64,000 nt of DNA from Saprospiraceae bacterium (GTDB taxonomy: Bacteria > Bacteroidota > Bacteroidia > Chitinophagales > Saprospiraceae), in assembly GCA_027080725.1 (NCBI GenBank), contig JALWRC010000080.1:1-64000 (forward strand), written 5' to 3'. Below are positions 26,105 to 35,250 of the stretch, in pieces. The translations under genes and the position numbers were made by a program. The number at the start of each line of letters is the position of its first letter. Within the stretch, counting starts at the first letter, position 1. The notes below the pieces were generated by a model. The model searched no databases. It worked only from the letters and a program-made list of their open reading frames with translations, and was not told where the DNA came from.

Positions 26105-27604
26105 CTATTTCATATCCTTGCCGCATTTGCCCGCCCCGCATTTCATATCTGATTTGGGAGGCATTTGTGATTTTTCTGTTTTCATACTCTTCCCACATTT
26201 GCCTTCCCCGCATTTCATGGCTTCCTCTTTTTCTTTCGCGGGTTGCTTCATCTTCATATCCTTTCCGCACTTGCCCGGTCCACATTTCATGCCCCCATCA
26301 GTATTATCTCCTTCCTCCCCGGATGGGTTGGATTCGACCTTGACCAATTGGTTCATCATACTTTGTCTGTTGTTGAGTTGGGCGGAAGCGTCGATGGCAA
26401 AGGCCCCGTAGGTGACGACCTCCTCCCCGGGTTGGAGACCGGAAGTAATGACATAGCCCTCTCCCGTAGAAGGCCCGAGCAAGACCTCTCTATAACTAAA
26501 GGTGGGCACTTCCATCTTCGGGTCTTTAACCCACACCACGCTTCTTTTGCCCGTCCACAATACGGCCGTTTTGGGCAGAACGATACGTGCCGTTTTATCC
26601 TCCTTTGTGAAAATCGTACCTCGTATAAACATCTCCGGTTTGAGGAGTCCCTTGCGGTTGGAGATTTCACCACGTACCGATGCCACCCGCGTCTTGGGAT
26701 TGATAATCGGGTCGATAAAAGTGATTTTGGTATGAAATGTTCGCCCGGGAATAGCAGCCACCGTAAAGGCAATGTCATCCCCCTTTCTGATGTGCTGTAG
26801 GTCTTCTTCGTAGGCATCAAACATGACCCAAAGCCGGCTCAAGTTGTTGAGTTTGTACAGTACGGTTCCCTCCATAACATGGTCCCCGACATTGAGGTGT
26901 CGCTCTGTCACCACACCGGAAGCATCGGCATAGATAGCAAATGTCTCCCTTGGTTTACCGATGCGTATAATCTCTTCAATATCCTTCTCCGGAATCTTCC
27001 AATTTCGCAATTTCCCCTTAGCTGACTCAATCATGGCCGGGTTAATATCCACATATTTGATGGATTCCAAGAGTTCTTGCTGTGCGGTAATCACCCTTGG
27101 AGAATATATCTCCGCAATCTTCTGACCTTTATAGACTTTCTCTCCGGTAAAGGATACGTACAGTTTTTCGATGCGTCCGGGGATATGAGCGGTTTGGCTC
27201 CAGGTCTTTCGCTCATCGGAGGTTATTTTTCCGTTGAGTACCACTTGTTTTTCTATGGCTCCGGTTGTTTTGACCACCGTCGTTTGAATATTGGCCAGTT
27301 GGACGGCTGCTTCAGTCATTTCAAACTGCAGCGGGTCATCGTTTCCGGAACCCTCCTCCAGAGGGATGAGGTCCATTCCGCAAATCGGGCATTGCCCGGG
27401 TTCCGGCTGACGAATCTGCGGATGCATCGAGCACGTCCAAATCGTACCCTCCGATTCCTCAGCTTGATGATTATGGCCGGAGGAGTGCACTTCCGGGGTT
27501 TTATCGGAGGTTTGAGCCGTTTTGCCCGGCAACAACCAATAGCCGATAGCCATCCCTATGAGCAGGATGGGGATGAAATATTTGATTTGAGATGATAATT
27601 TCAT
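26105..27604 (-). CDS. cusB: CusB-like RND periplasmic adaptor with Cys-rich tail
   Basis: Start at the ATG at 27604, giving an N-terminal membrane/signal segment (KLSSQIKYFIPILLIGMAIG); an upstream extension to 27715 would run into the pump gene. A heavy-metal-binding module (WTCSMHPQI...CPICGMDL) precedes the adaptor core of the HlyD/CusB type (beta-barrel, lipoyl and hairpin parts, for example YSPRVITAQQELLES). The last about 60 residues hold three copies of MKCGxGKCGKxMK separated by Lys/Glu linkers, an unusual tail suited to metal binding. It sits 49 bases after the pump gene and would bridge pump and outer-membrane channel. TATGAAATG copies lie at 26139-26147 and 26731-26739. Confidence 0.88.
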   Translation of the reverse strand: MKLSSQIKYFIPILLIGMAIGYWLLPGKTAQTSDKTPEVHSSGHNHQAEESEGTIWTCSMHPQIRQPEPGQCPICGMDLIPLEEGSGNDDPLQFEMTEAAVQLANIQTTVVKTTGAIEKQVVLNGKITSDERKTWSQTAHIPGRIEKLYVSFTGEKVYKGQKIAEIYSPRVITAQQELLESIKYVDINPAMIESAKGKLRNWKIPEKDIEEIIRIGKPRETFAIYADASGVVTERHLNVGDHVMEGTVLYKLNNLSRLWVMFDAYEEDLQHIRKGDDIAFTVAAIPGRTFHTKITFIDPIINPKTRVASVRGEISNRKGLLKPEMFIRGTIFTKEDKTARIVLPKTAVLWTGKRSVVWVKDPKMEVPTFSYREVLLGPSTGEGYVITSGLQPGEEVVTYGAFAIDASAQLNNRQSMMNQLVKVESNPSGEEGDNTDGGMKCGPGKCGKDMKMKQPAKEKEEAMKCGEGKCGKSMKTEKSQMPPKSDMKCGAGKCGKDMK

Positions 27605-27628
27605 GATATATGTATTTTTATTTTTTGT

Positions 27629-27642
27629 TATGAAATGGTTGA
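27629..27642 (+). repeat. Dispersed motif copy, intergenic (TATGAAATGGTTGA)
   Basis: A full TATGAAATGGTTGA match in the 49-base gap between the adaptor and pump genes. It lies on the strand opposite to transcription. Confidence 0.6.
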
Positions 27643-27653
27643 CCAATGTCCTT

Positions 27654-30600
27654 TTATAATCCTTCGTACAGCCTCTTGACTGCCGCGACGGCCATGGCTT
27701 TTTGTATGAAGGCATCCAGTTTTTTTAAGTCGTAGTCTATCAAACTGACATGATACTTTAGTAATTCATCAAAACTCTTCCCGGCACTGCTGTAATCTGC
27801 TTGTAGAATATGGATGATGGTCCGTGTTGTTTGAGATTGTTCCTCATACAGTTGGTACCGTATCCCGGCGGTGTTATACTGCTCCCAAGCCTGTCTGGCC
27901 CTGTCGGCCAGTTGCAAGGCAAATGCTCGCTCTTGTTCCTCCAGCGCGGCAATCCTCCATTTTTGCTCGTTATCTCTGGCTCGATATTGTTTTCGATAAA
28001 GGGGCACCTTGATCTTCATCTTTGGGATGAGGATATCTCTGCCATTGCCGGAAGGGTCTGCGTCTGTCCTTCTTCCTACCGCGATGTAATCCAATCCCAC
28101 TCCAAAGACCGGTTTGGACCGGTATTGATTGAGGTCTATGTTGCGCCGGGCAATCTCCTTTTGCAGTTCCAACATCTCTAATCCCGGATGGACGGCCCGA
28201 ACCTTTTGCAGCAGGGCTTCATACCTCATGGGCATTGTCGTATCCGGAATGCTCCTTATTCGTATGGGGACATCGCTCATACGTCCGATTGCGGTATTAA
28301 TGGCAGAGGTGGGTTTTTGTTTTGCCGTCTCGAGCAACTCCAACTGCCGGTGGAGCTCTCTGATTTTGAGTTGCACCCGCAACACATCGGACATACTGCC
28401 TTGTCCGTTGCGGGTCTTCACCATCGAAAGGGACTCCAACGCTTTGAATAATTCCAAATCCTCCTTCAGAATCCGTTGCTTTTGCTCGAGCTTATACAGG
28501 GTATAGTATGCCGTGCGAATCCGCCATGCGAGATCCAGTGCCACTCCGGCAGATTGTATCGGCTTGGCTTCGGCTTTGGCATCGGCAATGGCGGCCCTTG
28601 CTTGTAGGGTCCCTTTCCATGGAAACATTTGCGAAGCTCCTATCGACAACCTCTGAGGTCCGAGTCGCGTCTCCGGCGGAAGGGCAAAAATTCCCACTCC
28701 CACTTCCGGGTCGGGCAACACATTGACCTGTGGTGCCATGTACTTATCAGCCCGGTATCCTTCTTCCAATGCTTTGAGCGTAGGGTTTTCCTCCTTTGCT
28801 ACCTTCAAAAGGCTGTCGAGGGATTGGGCGTGTGCCGGCACACTTAAAGCCACCATTGCTACAATACTCAACCATTTCATACCAAATCCTTTACTATTCT
28901 TCCATTGTAATTTTCCCTTTTCATACATGAAGTACAAGACGGGGACGACAAACATGGTGATGACCGCCAGCAACATGCCTCCAAAGGATGGGATGGCCAT
29001 CGGAACCATGATATCTGAGCCTCGTCCCGTGGAACTCAATACCGGCAATAACGCCAATATCGTCGTCGCGGAAGTCATTACCGCCGGGCGTATCCTGCGC
29101 TTTCCCCCTTCCAACACCGCCAGTCGCAAGGCTTCCGTCGTCTGTGGCTTGTTCTTCCTGAACGACTCCTGTAAGAAGGTGGCGATAAGTACCCCATCAT
29201 CTGTCGCTATCCCAAACAAAGCCAGGAATCCCACCCATACCGCGACGCTAAGATTGATGGGGTGGATGCCAAACATATCTCTCATATTGACTCCGAGCAC
29301 TTCGAAATCCATAAACCACGGCTGACCGTACAGCCAAAGCATGATAAATCCCCCGGCGAAGGCCACAAATACTCCGGAGAAGACCATCAGGGTCACCGGA
29401 ATGGAGTGGAATTGGAAGTACAGGATAAGGAAGATGACCAACAGGGCAATGGGAACCACGATGCGAAGCCGCTTGTTGGCCCGTTCTTGCTGCTCGAAGT
29501 TGCCCGCAAATTTGTAGGTCACTCCTGGGGGCACCTTCAGAGCGCCGGACTGTATCTTTGCATTGAATAGCCGGTTGGCATGGTCCACGACCTGCCCTTC
29601 AGAAAACCCACTTTCCTTGTCAAACAATACATAACCCACGAGGAATCCGTCTTCACTCTTGATGGACTGCGGCCCGCGAACAAAACGGATATCCGACACC
29701 TCCCCAAGCGGAATCTGGCCTCCTGTTCCGGTGGGTAACAACACTCGACTTATCGCATCAGGGTCATTTCTCAGCTCCCTGGGATAACGCAATCGAATCG
29801 CATAACGCTCCCGTCCTTCGACCGTCTCCGTCATTTTCATACCTCCAATGGCGGTTTGGATGTAGTTTTGCACCCGTGCGATGGTCAATCCGTGTCGTGC
29901 GATGGCATTGCGGTCAATCGCAATCTCGAGATAGGGTTTGCCGATCATTCGCTCGGCAAAAACCGCTGCATCCTTGACTCCTTCTACCTCTTTGAGATGC
30001 TTTTCGAGTTCCAGACCAAAGGACTCTATGACTTTCAAATCGGAGCCAAAAACCTTAATGCCCATCGGTGCGCGCATCCCGGTCTGAAGCATGACCAGCC
30101 GGGTTTCAATCGGTTGGAGTTTGGGCGCCGAAGTGACTCCCGGCAAGCGGGTCGCCTTGACAATCTCTTGCCAAATATCATCGGGAGAATGGATGTGCTC
30201 CCTCCATTGGCGGAAGTATTGTCCGTCTTCGTCGGGGATGAGTTGACCGGTGGAATCCCGGACAAATACCCCATCATCATCCACACGGAAACGCACCCGG
30301 TGCCCGGAAGCATCCGTCTTGTATTCCGATTTGTACAATATGACATTCTCGTACATCGATGTGGGGGCCGGATCCAGGGCACTCTCGACATGACCGAGTT
30401 TGCCGACTACCGTCTCCACCTCCGGAATGGCGGTCACCGCCATGTCCAAAAGTCGAACATTATTGATATTTTCTTCCATTCCTGCATGTGGCATGGCGGT
30501 AGGCATGAGAAGGAAGGAACCCTCATCCAGAGAGGGCATGAACTCCTGCCCGGTATTTTTCATGATCTTGAATCCCCAGACCACTATCAGCAAAACACCT

Positions 30601-32555
30601 GCTAAAAAGAACCAGCGCAAACGGATGATTGTGCGAAGAATACTTTCATACCATCGTATCACCGAGAAGAAAAATCCCATCAGTAAGGCGATGATGAGGA
30701 GGAGAAAAAGGAAATTGGTTAAGGTCGTATGCTCCACCCCCAAAGGCATCCAGGCTTCTGCGAGAAACCAGGTGACGACCAGCGCATAGAGGATGTTTTT
30801 GACAAAATCAACCCTGCTTTTCCATCTTGTCCCTGCCAACAAAAGCACGAGAACGGAGATGAACTCTACAATTCCTATAAAAAGGGCGATCAACCCTAAG
30901 CCTGAACCGCTTCCCCAAAATAAAATCCCTCCTCCTGCGGTCAGCAACAAGGGGCTGATGAGCTTTGCCCTGCCTTGTCTGCTCCTGATAGAAAAAATCG
31001 AGTGTGCCATCGCTGGGATAATCGTTATGGCGATGATAATAGAGGACAGTAGCGCAAAGGTCTTGGTAAAGGCCAGGGGGCGAAACATCTTTCCCTCTGC
31101 TGCTTCCATCGTAAAGACCGGTAGAAAACTCACAATAGTTGTCATTACCGCCGTAATCACCGCTGAAGCGACCTCCGTCGTAGCTACATATACCGAAGTC
31201 AACAGGTCCTCTCCTTCGGGGGCGGTCTTAAACCGGTGGATCATACTCTCGACCAGGACAATGCCCATGTCCACCATGGTCCCTATCGCAATGGCAATTC
31301 CGGAAAGCGCTACAATATTGGCATCTACACCAAATTGCTTCATGGCGATAAATACCATCAGAATCGCGACGGGGAGTGCTCCGGCGACGAGTAAGGAGGA
31401 ACGGAGATTCATCAGTAACAAAATCACCACAATGATCGTAATCAGCACTTCCAATCTCAATGCTTCGTCCAAGGAGCCGAGTGTTTCCTTAATGAGGTTG
31501 GTCCGGTCATAAAACGGAACGATGGTCACTTGTGACCGTGTGCCGTCGGCAAGGGTTTTGCTCGGCAATCCGGGGGCTAACAGGGCGATTTTCTCCTTGA
31601 CATTATTGATGACCTGGAGTGGATTCGAGCCATAGCGTGCGACTACCACTCCCCCGACGGCTTGTGCACCCGACTTATCCAAAGCGCCTCTCCGGTCTGC
31701 GGGGCCCAAATTGACACGGGCGATATCTTTAATCTTTATAGGCACATTGTTACGGGTGGCGACGACGGATTCTTCGATGTCGGAGATGCTTTTCACATAG
31801 CCGAGGCCACGCACGAAGTACTCCGCATTGTTAATCTCTAAGGTTTGTGCGCCGATATCGCGATTGCTATTCTTGACGGCAGCCATGACCTGTTCGAGAT
31901 TAATATTGTAGATGCGCATGGCGTCGGGGTCAACGTCCACCTGATACTCCTTGACATATCCCCCTATGGAAGAAACTTCGGATACCCCTTCGGCAGCAGC
32001 CAATCCATATCGCACAAAGTAATCCTGGATGGAGCGAAGCTCCTGCAAATCCCATCCTCCTGTCGGATTCCCTTCGGGATCCCGGCCTTCGAGGGTGTAC
32101 CAGAATATCTGCCCCAGTGCCGTGGCATCTGGTCCGAGAGCGGGTTGGACGCCGTCCGGCAAAATCCCGGAGGGCAACGAATTGAGTTTCTCCAAAATAC
32201 GGGAGCGACTCCAATAAAACTCCACGTCTTCCTTGAAAATGATATAGATGCTCGAGAAGCCAAACATCGAATTGCTGCGGATGCTCTTGACTCCCGGGAT
32301 ACCGAGCAATGCGCTCGTTAGAGGGTAGGTGATCTGGTCTTCTACGTCCTGTGGGGAACGCCCCGGCCAAGGAGTAAACACGATTTGTTGGTTCTCCCCG
32401 ATATCCGGAATGGCATCCACGGAGACAGGGTCTTTGGGTAGCCAGTCCAACCCCAGGTCAAAGGGCGCATGTACGATGCCCCAACCCACCATCAACAGGA
32501 GGAAGAGATAGGCTACTAATTTGTTTTCTAAAAAGAATCGGATGATTTTATTCAT
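27654..32555 (-). CDS. CusA/CzcA-type RND metal pump fused to a TolC-like outer-membrane protein
   Basis: 1633 residues in one uninterrupted frame. Residues 1 to about 1215 are a heavy-metal RND pump (FWTPWPGR-like FTPWPGRSP, GIPGVKSIRS, charged and Met residues in the membrane helices), longer than the usual about 1045 residues because of an extra hydrophobic stretch near residues 530-640. At residue 1226 a perfect signal-peptide-like start appears (MKWLSIVAMVALSVPAHAQ), followed by an outer-membrane efflux protein of about 390 residues with long helices (LDSLLKVAKEENPTL, YYTLYKLEQKQRIL). A separate TolC gene would start at 28880. A TATGAAATGGTTGA motif copy lies exactly at the junction (core 28873-28881). 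Either it is a true fusion or internal initiation also makes TolC alone. Confidence 0.85.
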   Translation of the reverse strand: MNKIIRFFLENKLVAYLFLLLMVGWGIVHAPFDLGLDWLPKDPVSVDAIPDIGENQQIVFTPWPGRSPQDVEDQITYPLTSALLGIPGVKSIRSNSMFGFSSIYIIFKEDVEFYWSRSRILEKLNSLPSGILPDGVQPALGPDATALGQIFWYTLEGRDPEGNPTGGWDLQELRSIQDYFVRYGLAAAEGVSEVSSIGGYVKEYQVDVDPDAMRIYNINLEQVMAAVKNSNRDIGAQTLEINNAEYFVRGLGYVKSISDIEESVVATRNNVPIKIKDIARVNLGPADRRGALDKSGAQAVGGVVVARYGSNPLQVINNVKEKIALLAPGLPSKTLADGTRSQVTIVPFYDRTNLIKETLGSLDEALRLEVLITIIVVILLLMNLRSSLLVAGALPVAILMVFIAMKQFGVDANIVALSGIAIAIGTMVDMGIVLVESMIHRFKTAPEGEDLLTSVYVATTEVASAVITAVMTTIVSFLPVFTMEAAEGKMFRPLAFTKTFALLSSIIIAITIIPAMAHSIFSIRSRQGRAKLISPLLLTAGGGILFWGSGSGLGLIALFIGIVEFISVLVLLLAGTRWKSRVDFVKNILYALVVTWFLAEAWMPLGVEHTTLTNFLFLLLIIALLMGFFFSVIRWYESILRTIIRLRWFFLAGVLLIVVWGFKIMKNTGQEFMPSLDEGSFLLMPTAMPHAGMEENINNVRLLDMAVTAIPEVETVVGKLGHVESALDPAPTSMYENVILYKSEYKTDASGHRVRFRVDDDGVFVRDSTGQLIPDEDGQYFRQWREHIHSPDDIWQEIVKATRLPGVTSAPKLQPIETRLVMLQTGMRAPMGIKVFGSDLKVIESFGLELEKHLKEVEGVKDAAVFAERMIGKPYLEIAIDRNAIARHGLTIARVQNYIQTAIGGMKMTETVEGRERYAIRLRYPRELRNDPDAISRVLLPTGTGGQIPLGEVSDIRFVRGPQSIKSEDGFLVGYVLFDKESGFSEGQVVDHANRLFNAKIQSGALKVPPGVTYKFAGNFEQQERANKRLRIVVPIALLVIFLILYFQFHSIPVTLMVFSGVFVAFAGGFIMLWLYGQPWFMDFEVLGVNMRDMFGIHPINLSVAVWVGFLALFGIATDDGVLIATFLQESFRKNKPQTTEALRLAVLEGGKRRIRPAVMTSATTILALLPVLSSTGRGSDIMVPMAIPSFGGMLLAVITMFVVPVLYFMYEKGKLQWKNSKGFGMKWLSIVAMVALSVPAHAQSLDSLLKVAKEENPTLKALEEGYRADKYMAPQVNVLPDPEVGVGIFALPPETRLGPQRLSIGASQMFPWKGTLQARAAIADAKAEAKPIQSAGVALDLAWRIRTAYYTLYKLEQKQRILKEDLELFKALESLSMVKTRNGQGSMSDVLRVQLKIRELHRQLELLETAKQKPTSAINTAIGRMSDVPIRIRSIPDTTMPMRYEALLQKVRAVHPGLEMLELQKEIARRNIDLNQYRSKPVFGVGLDYIAVGRRTDADPSGNGRDILIPKMKIKVPLYRKQYRARDNEQKWRIAALEEQERAFALQLADRARQAWEQYNTAGIRYQLYEEQSQTTRTIIHILQADYSSAGKSFDELLKYHVSLIDYDLKKLDAFIQKAMAVAAVKRLYEGL

Positions 32556-32751
32556 ATTCCGTTTGTGTTTTTAAAGCCATATCCACTATCTTTTGGCTGA
32601 CTAAAAGTGTCTTGCCTCGATAGTTGATACAACCATATACGCTATGAAATGAAATCGTCTCCCCCTATACATGGTATAGGCCGGGGCGACATAAAGAAGC
32701 TCAAGGTTCTCTTGAGAACGGTCCTGTATCAGGCCATCAGAATACAGCGTA

Positions 32752-33213
32752 TTATAAACGGAAATTTTCAAAAAGGACATACCTGTCCCTGGGAAGATTA
32801 AAGTCTGCATGGATTTTGAAAACAGGAAGGGACTCCTGCTCACTTGTTGAAAACAATACTCTATAAGGAGGTACTACCGCCACCAAACCGGGAGAAGTAT
32901 ACACCGGACTTGCGATAGTTGTCGCAGAGCCGAAAGCAATATTTACGGGTAATTTGGTATAGGAGGCTTCGTTGTGGCAGCAGGGTTTGGTTTTTTTCTT
33001 GCTGTGCTTGCAGTGATGATGCTTCTTGCAAGAAGAAACCCCGCTTTGTTGCGAATTCATCTCGAGGCAGGTCTTCGCTTTACCGAACAAAGAGATGCTT
33101 TTGACTCGCCCTTGACAAATATGACGATCCATGCTTACCCCAATAGAGGCAAAGCCGACCAAAAAGGCCAGAATCAATGCCACGGGGCGCAATATTCGTT
33201 TATTATTTGTCAT
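32752..33213 (-). CDS. HYC_CC_PP-like protein of the efflux operon
   Basis: 153 residues. Hydrophobic N-terminus (VALILAFLVGFASIGVSM), then MDRHICQ, a Cys/His/Lys-rich part (CKKHHHCKHSKKKTKPCCHN), a VPPY segment and the ending YVLFENFRL. It is a divergent relative of the protein at 19940-20419. Probably periplasmic metal binding. First gene of the minus-strand efflux unit; the pump gene follows after 196 bases in which I see no gene, only a TATGAAATG motif copy at 32643-32651. Confidence 0.58.
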   Translation of the reverse strand: MTNNKRILRPVALILAFLVGFASIGVSMDRHICQGRVKSISLFGKAKTCLEMNSQQSGVSSCKKHHHCKHSKKKTKPCCHNEASYTKLPVNIAFGSATTIASPVYTSPGLVAVVPPYRVLFSTSEQESLPVFKIHADFNLPRDRYVLFENFRL

Positions 33214-33427
33214 CCAATCGCAATTTGACGGTTTGTCTCGTAATACTATCTAACACAAATTGGGCCAAATTTGTTGTGCGGGGGAGGAAAATAGTAGTTT
33301 AGATTAATCTATTCCTCCTACAGTATATATAACCATCGTTAGCAGGATAGCCCAAAGTTACATTTTTAGTTTTGTTGTCTTCTATCGCCCACTCTTCAAG
33401 AAGAAAGTCGCTTTATATCCTCTTAAG

Positions 33428-33460
33428 AAAAAAAATTCCGGCTGTGTCCAACCGGAATTT
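33428..33460 (-). terminator. Rho-independent terminator, minus strand
   Basis: Nine-base-pair stem (AAATTCCGG at 33433-33441 with CCGGAATTT at 33452-33460) followed on the minus strand by a run of U (plus-strand A-tract at 33428-33435). It ends transcription of the basic-tail gene. The rest of the 278-base gap (33214-33491) shows no gene. Confidence 0.82.
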
Positions 33461-33491
33461 AAAGGGGCATTGCAAAAAATGGATGGGGGTG

Positions 33492-34547
33492 TTAACGGTG
33501 CCTTCTTCTCGTCTTTGTGACCTTTTTGGTAGTGGTCTTTTTGACGGTGGTTTTGCCACCGTTTTTGTTTCTGCGGGTCACAGAAGTGGATTTGGTTTTC
33601 TTTTTGGTTTTTGTGACTTTACCGCGATTGTTGACGGATACCTTCTTGGTGGTGGTGTTGGTACGTGTCACTTTTTTACCATTGACCCGCGCACTACGCG
33701 TAGTGGTCTTTTGTTTGCCGACCACGACCTTGCCGTTTTGTTTCTTGACCCCTATTTTTGTAGTGGTCTTTTTGCCTGCGATGGGATTGTTGCGTTTGCG
33801 GGTTTTAATCACGGTCGTTCTCTTTGTGACGGTTACAGAAGTTCTTCTTCGCGGTGTATATACGCGGTGTGCATGTACTACCCGATGTCTGGGTGCTACC
33901 CTGTAGTGCACATGATATACGCGTACTCTGGGGTAAAATACGTGCCAGGGGTGTGGTCTCCAGGGTCTCCACCATACCGGATAAACCGCCCATCTCCAGG
34001 GGGATCGCCAAGGGCGATACACCGGGGCGTAGACAAAACGAACAGAAGGCCACAACCAGACATTGATTACGATGCGCTCGATATGCAAGGTGCCATCGGG
34101 TCCTGAACCATCGCCTTGCGTTTCGACTACTTCTGTGGGCTCTACAATTTTGGCCGTTCCATAGACGGTGGAGTCTCCTACAATCTGTACAATGGCTTCC
34201 TTTTCACCGGTCTTTTCGATTTCGATAACGGCTACATCTTGCGTTTCGTTTTCGTTTAAAGCGACTTGCAATACGAGCGCATGCGCCTTGTCATCCATAT
34301 AATCCTCGACGCGGACATAGTCGACCTTTCCATCTTCATTGAGATCGAGATTGTTGACATAATTGTCAGGGTCATTGAGCTTTTTTTCAAAATCTTCGGG
34401 ACTTTTGGCATTCTTGAAAAGTTCCAAAGCCCCTTCAAGGCTGAAGTTATCACCGGGAAATCCGGTACTGTCTTGAGGTACACCTGCGTTCATTCGCGGT
34501 GTGAATAACGATGCAAAGACTAGAATTAAAATTTGTAAGCGGGTCAT
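33492..34547 (-). CDS. Secreted protein with acidic N-domain and very basic tail
   Basis: 351 residues. Signal peptide to about residue 21. Residues 25-150 are acidic with an EF-hand-like loop (DLNEDGKVDYV). A Trp/Arg/Pro-rich segment (WPSVRFVYAPVYRPWRSPWR) follows near 190-220, and the last about 130 residues are mostly Lys, Arg, Thr and Val in short repeats (TTTKK, VTKTKKKTK). The tail would bind acidic polymers such as DNA or polysaccharide. I know no function for it. Confidence 0.65.
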   Translation of the reverse strand: MTRLQILILVFASLFTPRMNAGVPQDSTGFPGDNFSLEGALELFKNAKSPEDFEKKLNDPDNYVNNLDLNEDGKVDYVRVEDYMDDKAHALVLQVALNENETQDVAVIEIEKTGEKEAIVQIVGDSTVYGTAKIVEPTEVVETQGDGSGPDGTLHIERIVINVWLWPSVRFVYAPVYRPWRSPWRWAVYPVWWRPWRPHPWHVFYPRVRVYHVHYRVAPRHRVVHAHRVYTPRRRTSVTVTKRTTVIKTRKRNNPIAGKKTTTKIGVKKQNGKVVVGKQKTTTRSARVNGKKVTRTNTTTKKVSVNNRGKVTKTKKKTKSTSVTRRNKNGGKTTVKKTTTKKVTKTRRRHR

Positions 34548-34949
34548 GATATTGATAATTTTTATGAAAAAACCAAAGAATATATATTGCCATTTTCAGC
34601 AGCAACACCTCTATGACTCTTTCAATCTGAAGAGGTTTAACGAGCCTATTACAAAATATCCTGGAAGGTCCGGATTTGCACCATCCTGCTAATACTCCCA
34701 TCCTGCCAGGTGTCCTTGTTGCTCCGGGAACGCTAAACAAGGGACTTATTCCATACGAAGTACAGCTTATGGTAATTTTAGGTATCGTCTGTAATAATGC
34801 GATTGCACTTCGCATGAACTTATCATACAGAGCAAGCGAGTTTATATATGAAGTTATTTTTTGCGTAGCACTAGGAGTTACTCTTGGTGATGAGAGCAAA
34901 TAAAATAATAAAGTAAAATTATTAAGTCGAAATGAAACTTATACCTGAA
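34548..34949. other. Gene-free stretch before the toxin-antitoxin pair
   Basis: About 400 bases with only short incoherent reading frames on both strands. I see no convincing gene, tRNA or repeat here. Confidence 0.5.
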
Positions 34950-34969
34950 TTGTACGTTATACGGTACAA
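34950..34969 (+). promoter_or_regulatory. Palindromic operator before the YefM/YoeB operon
   Basis: Inverted arms TTGTAC (34950-34955) and GTACAA (34964-34969) with an 8-base centre, ending 14 bases before the antitoxin start. YefM-YoeB complexes repress their own promoter by binding such short palindromes, so this is the likely autoregulatory site. Confidence 0.6.
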
Positions 34970-34983
34970 AACAGTCCTTCATT

Positions 34984-35250
34984 ATGAAAGCAATAACAGT
35001 ATCCAATTTCAGGGCAAAATTAAAAACGCACTTAGATTCAGTTAGTCAGAATTCTGAAATTATTGTAATTTCAAGAAACAATAAGGAAGAGGATGCGATA
35101 ATAGTTATGTCAATAGCCGAATATAATTCAATAAAAGAGACGGAATATCTTTTAAGTTCGAAGGAGAACAGCAAACGGTTAAGAAAGGCTTTGAAAGAAG
35201 CAAGTGAAGGCAAAACCCGAAAAGTTGATATGGAAGTGATAAAAACATGA
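34984..35250 (+). CDS. yefM: YefM/Phd-family antitoxin
   Basis: 88 residues. The N-terminus (MKAITVSNFRAKLKTHLDSV) and SIAEYNSIKET segment are typical of Phd/YefM antitoxins: a DNA-binding N-half and a C-terminal helix that blocks the toxin. Its end overlaps the toxin start by 4 bases (ATGA). Confidence 0.92.
   Translation: MKAITVSNFRAKLKTHLDSVSQNSEIIVISRNNKEEDAIIVMSIAEYNSIKETEYLLSSKENSKRLRKALKEASEGKTRKVDMEVIKT

Noticed and set aside
27605-27715. N-terminal extension of the CusB-like adaptor
   Set aside because: It overlaps the 3' end of the pump gene and places charged residues before the signal segment.
30793-31512. Plus-strand frame of about 240 residues across the RND pump gene
   Set aside because: Lies wholly inside a well-supported gene on the other strand and resembles no protein.
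33372-34106. A 244-residue open frame on the plus strand opposite the basic-tail gene
   Set aside because: It is antisense to a Lys/Thr-rich coding region, which opens long frames on the other strand. Its translation is low in structure and matches no family.
34660-34750. Possible tRNA-like stretch
   Set aside because: A GGTGCAAATCC-like arm is present on the minus strand, but no acceptor stem or anticodon arm could be formed.
34676-34903. 75-residue plus-strand frame before the toxin-antitoxin pair
   Set aside because: No recognisable family, no start signal and an atypical composition.
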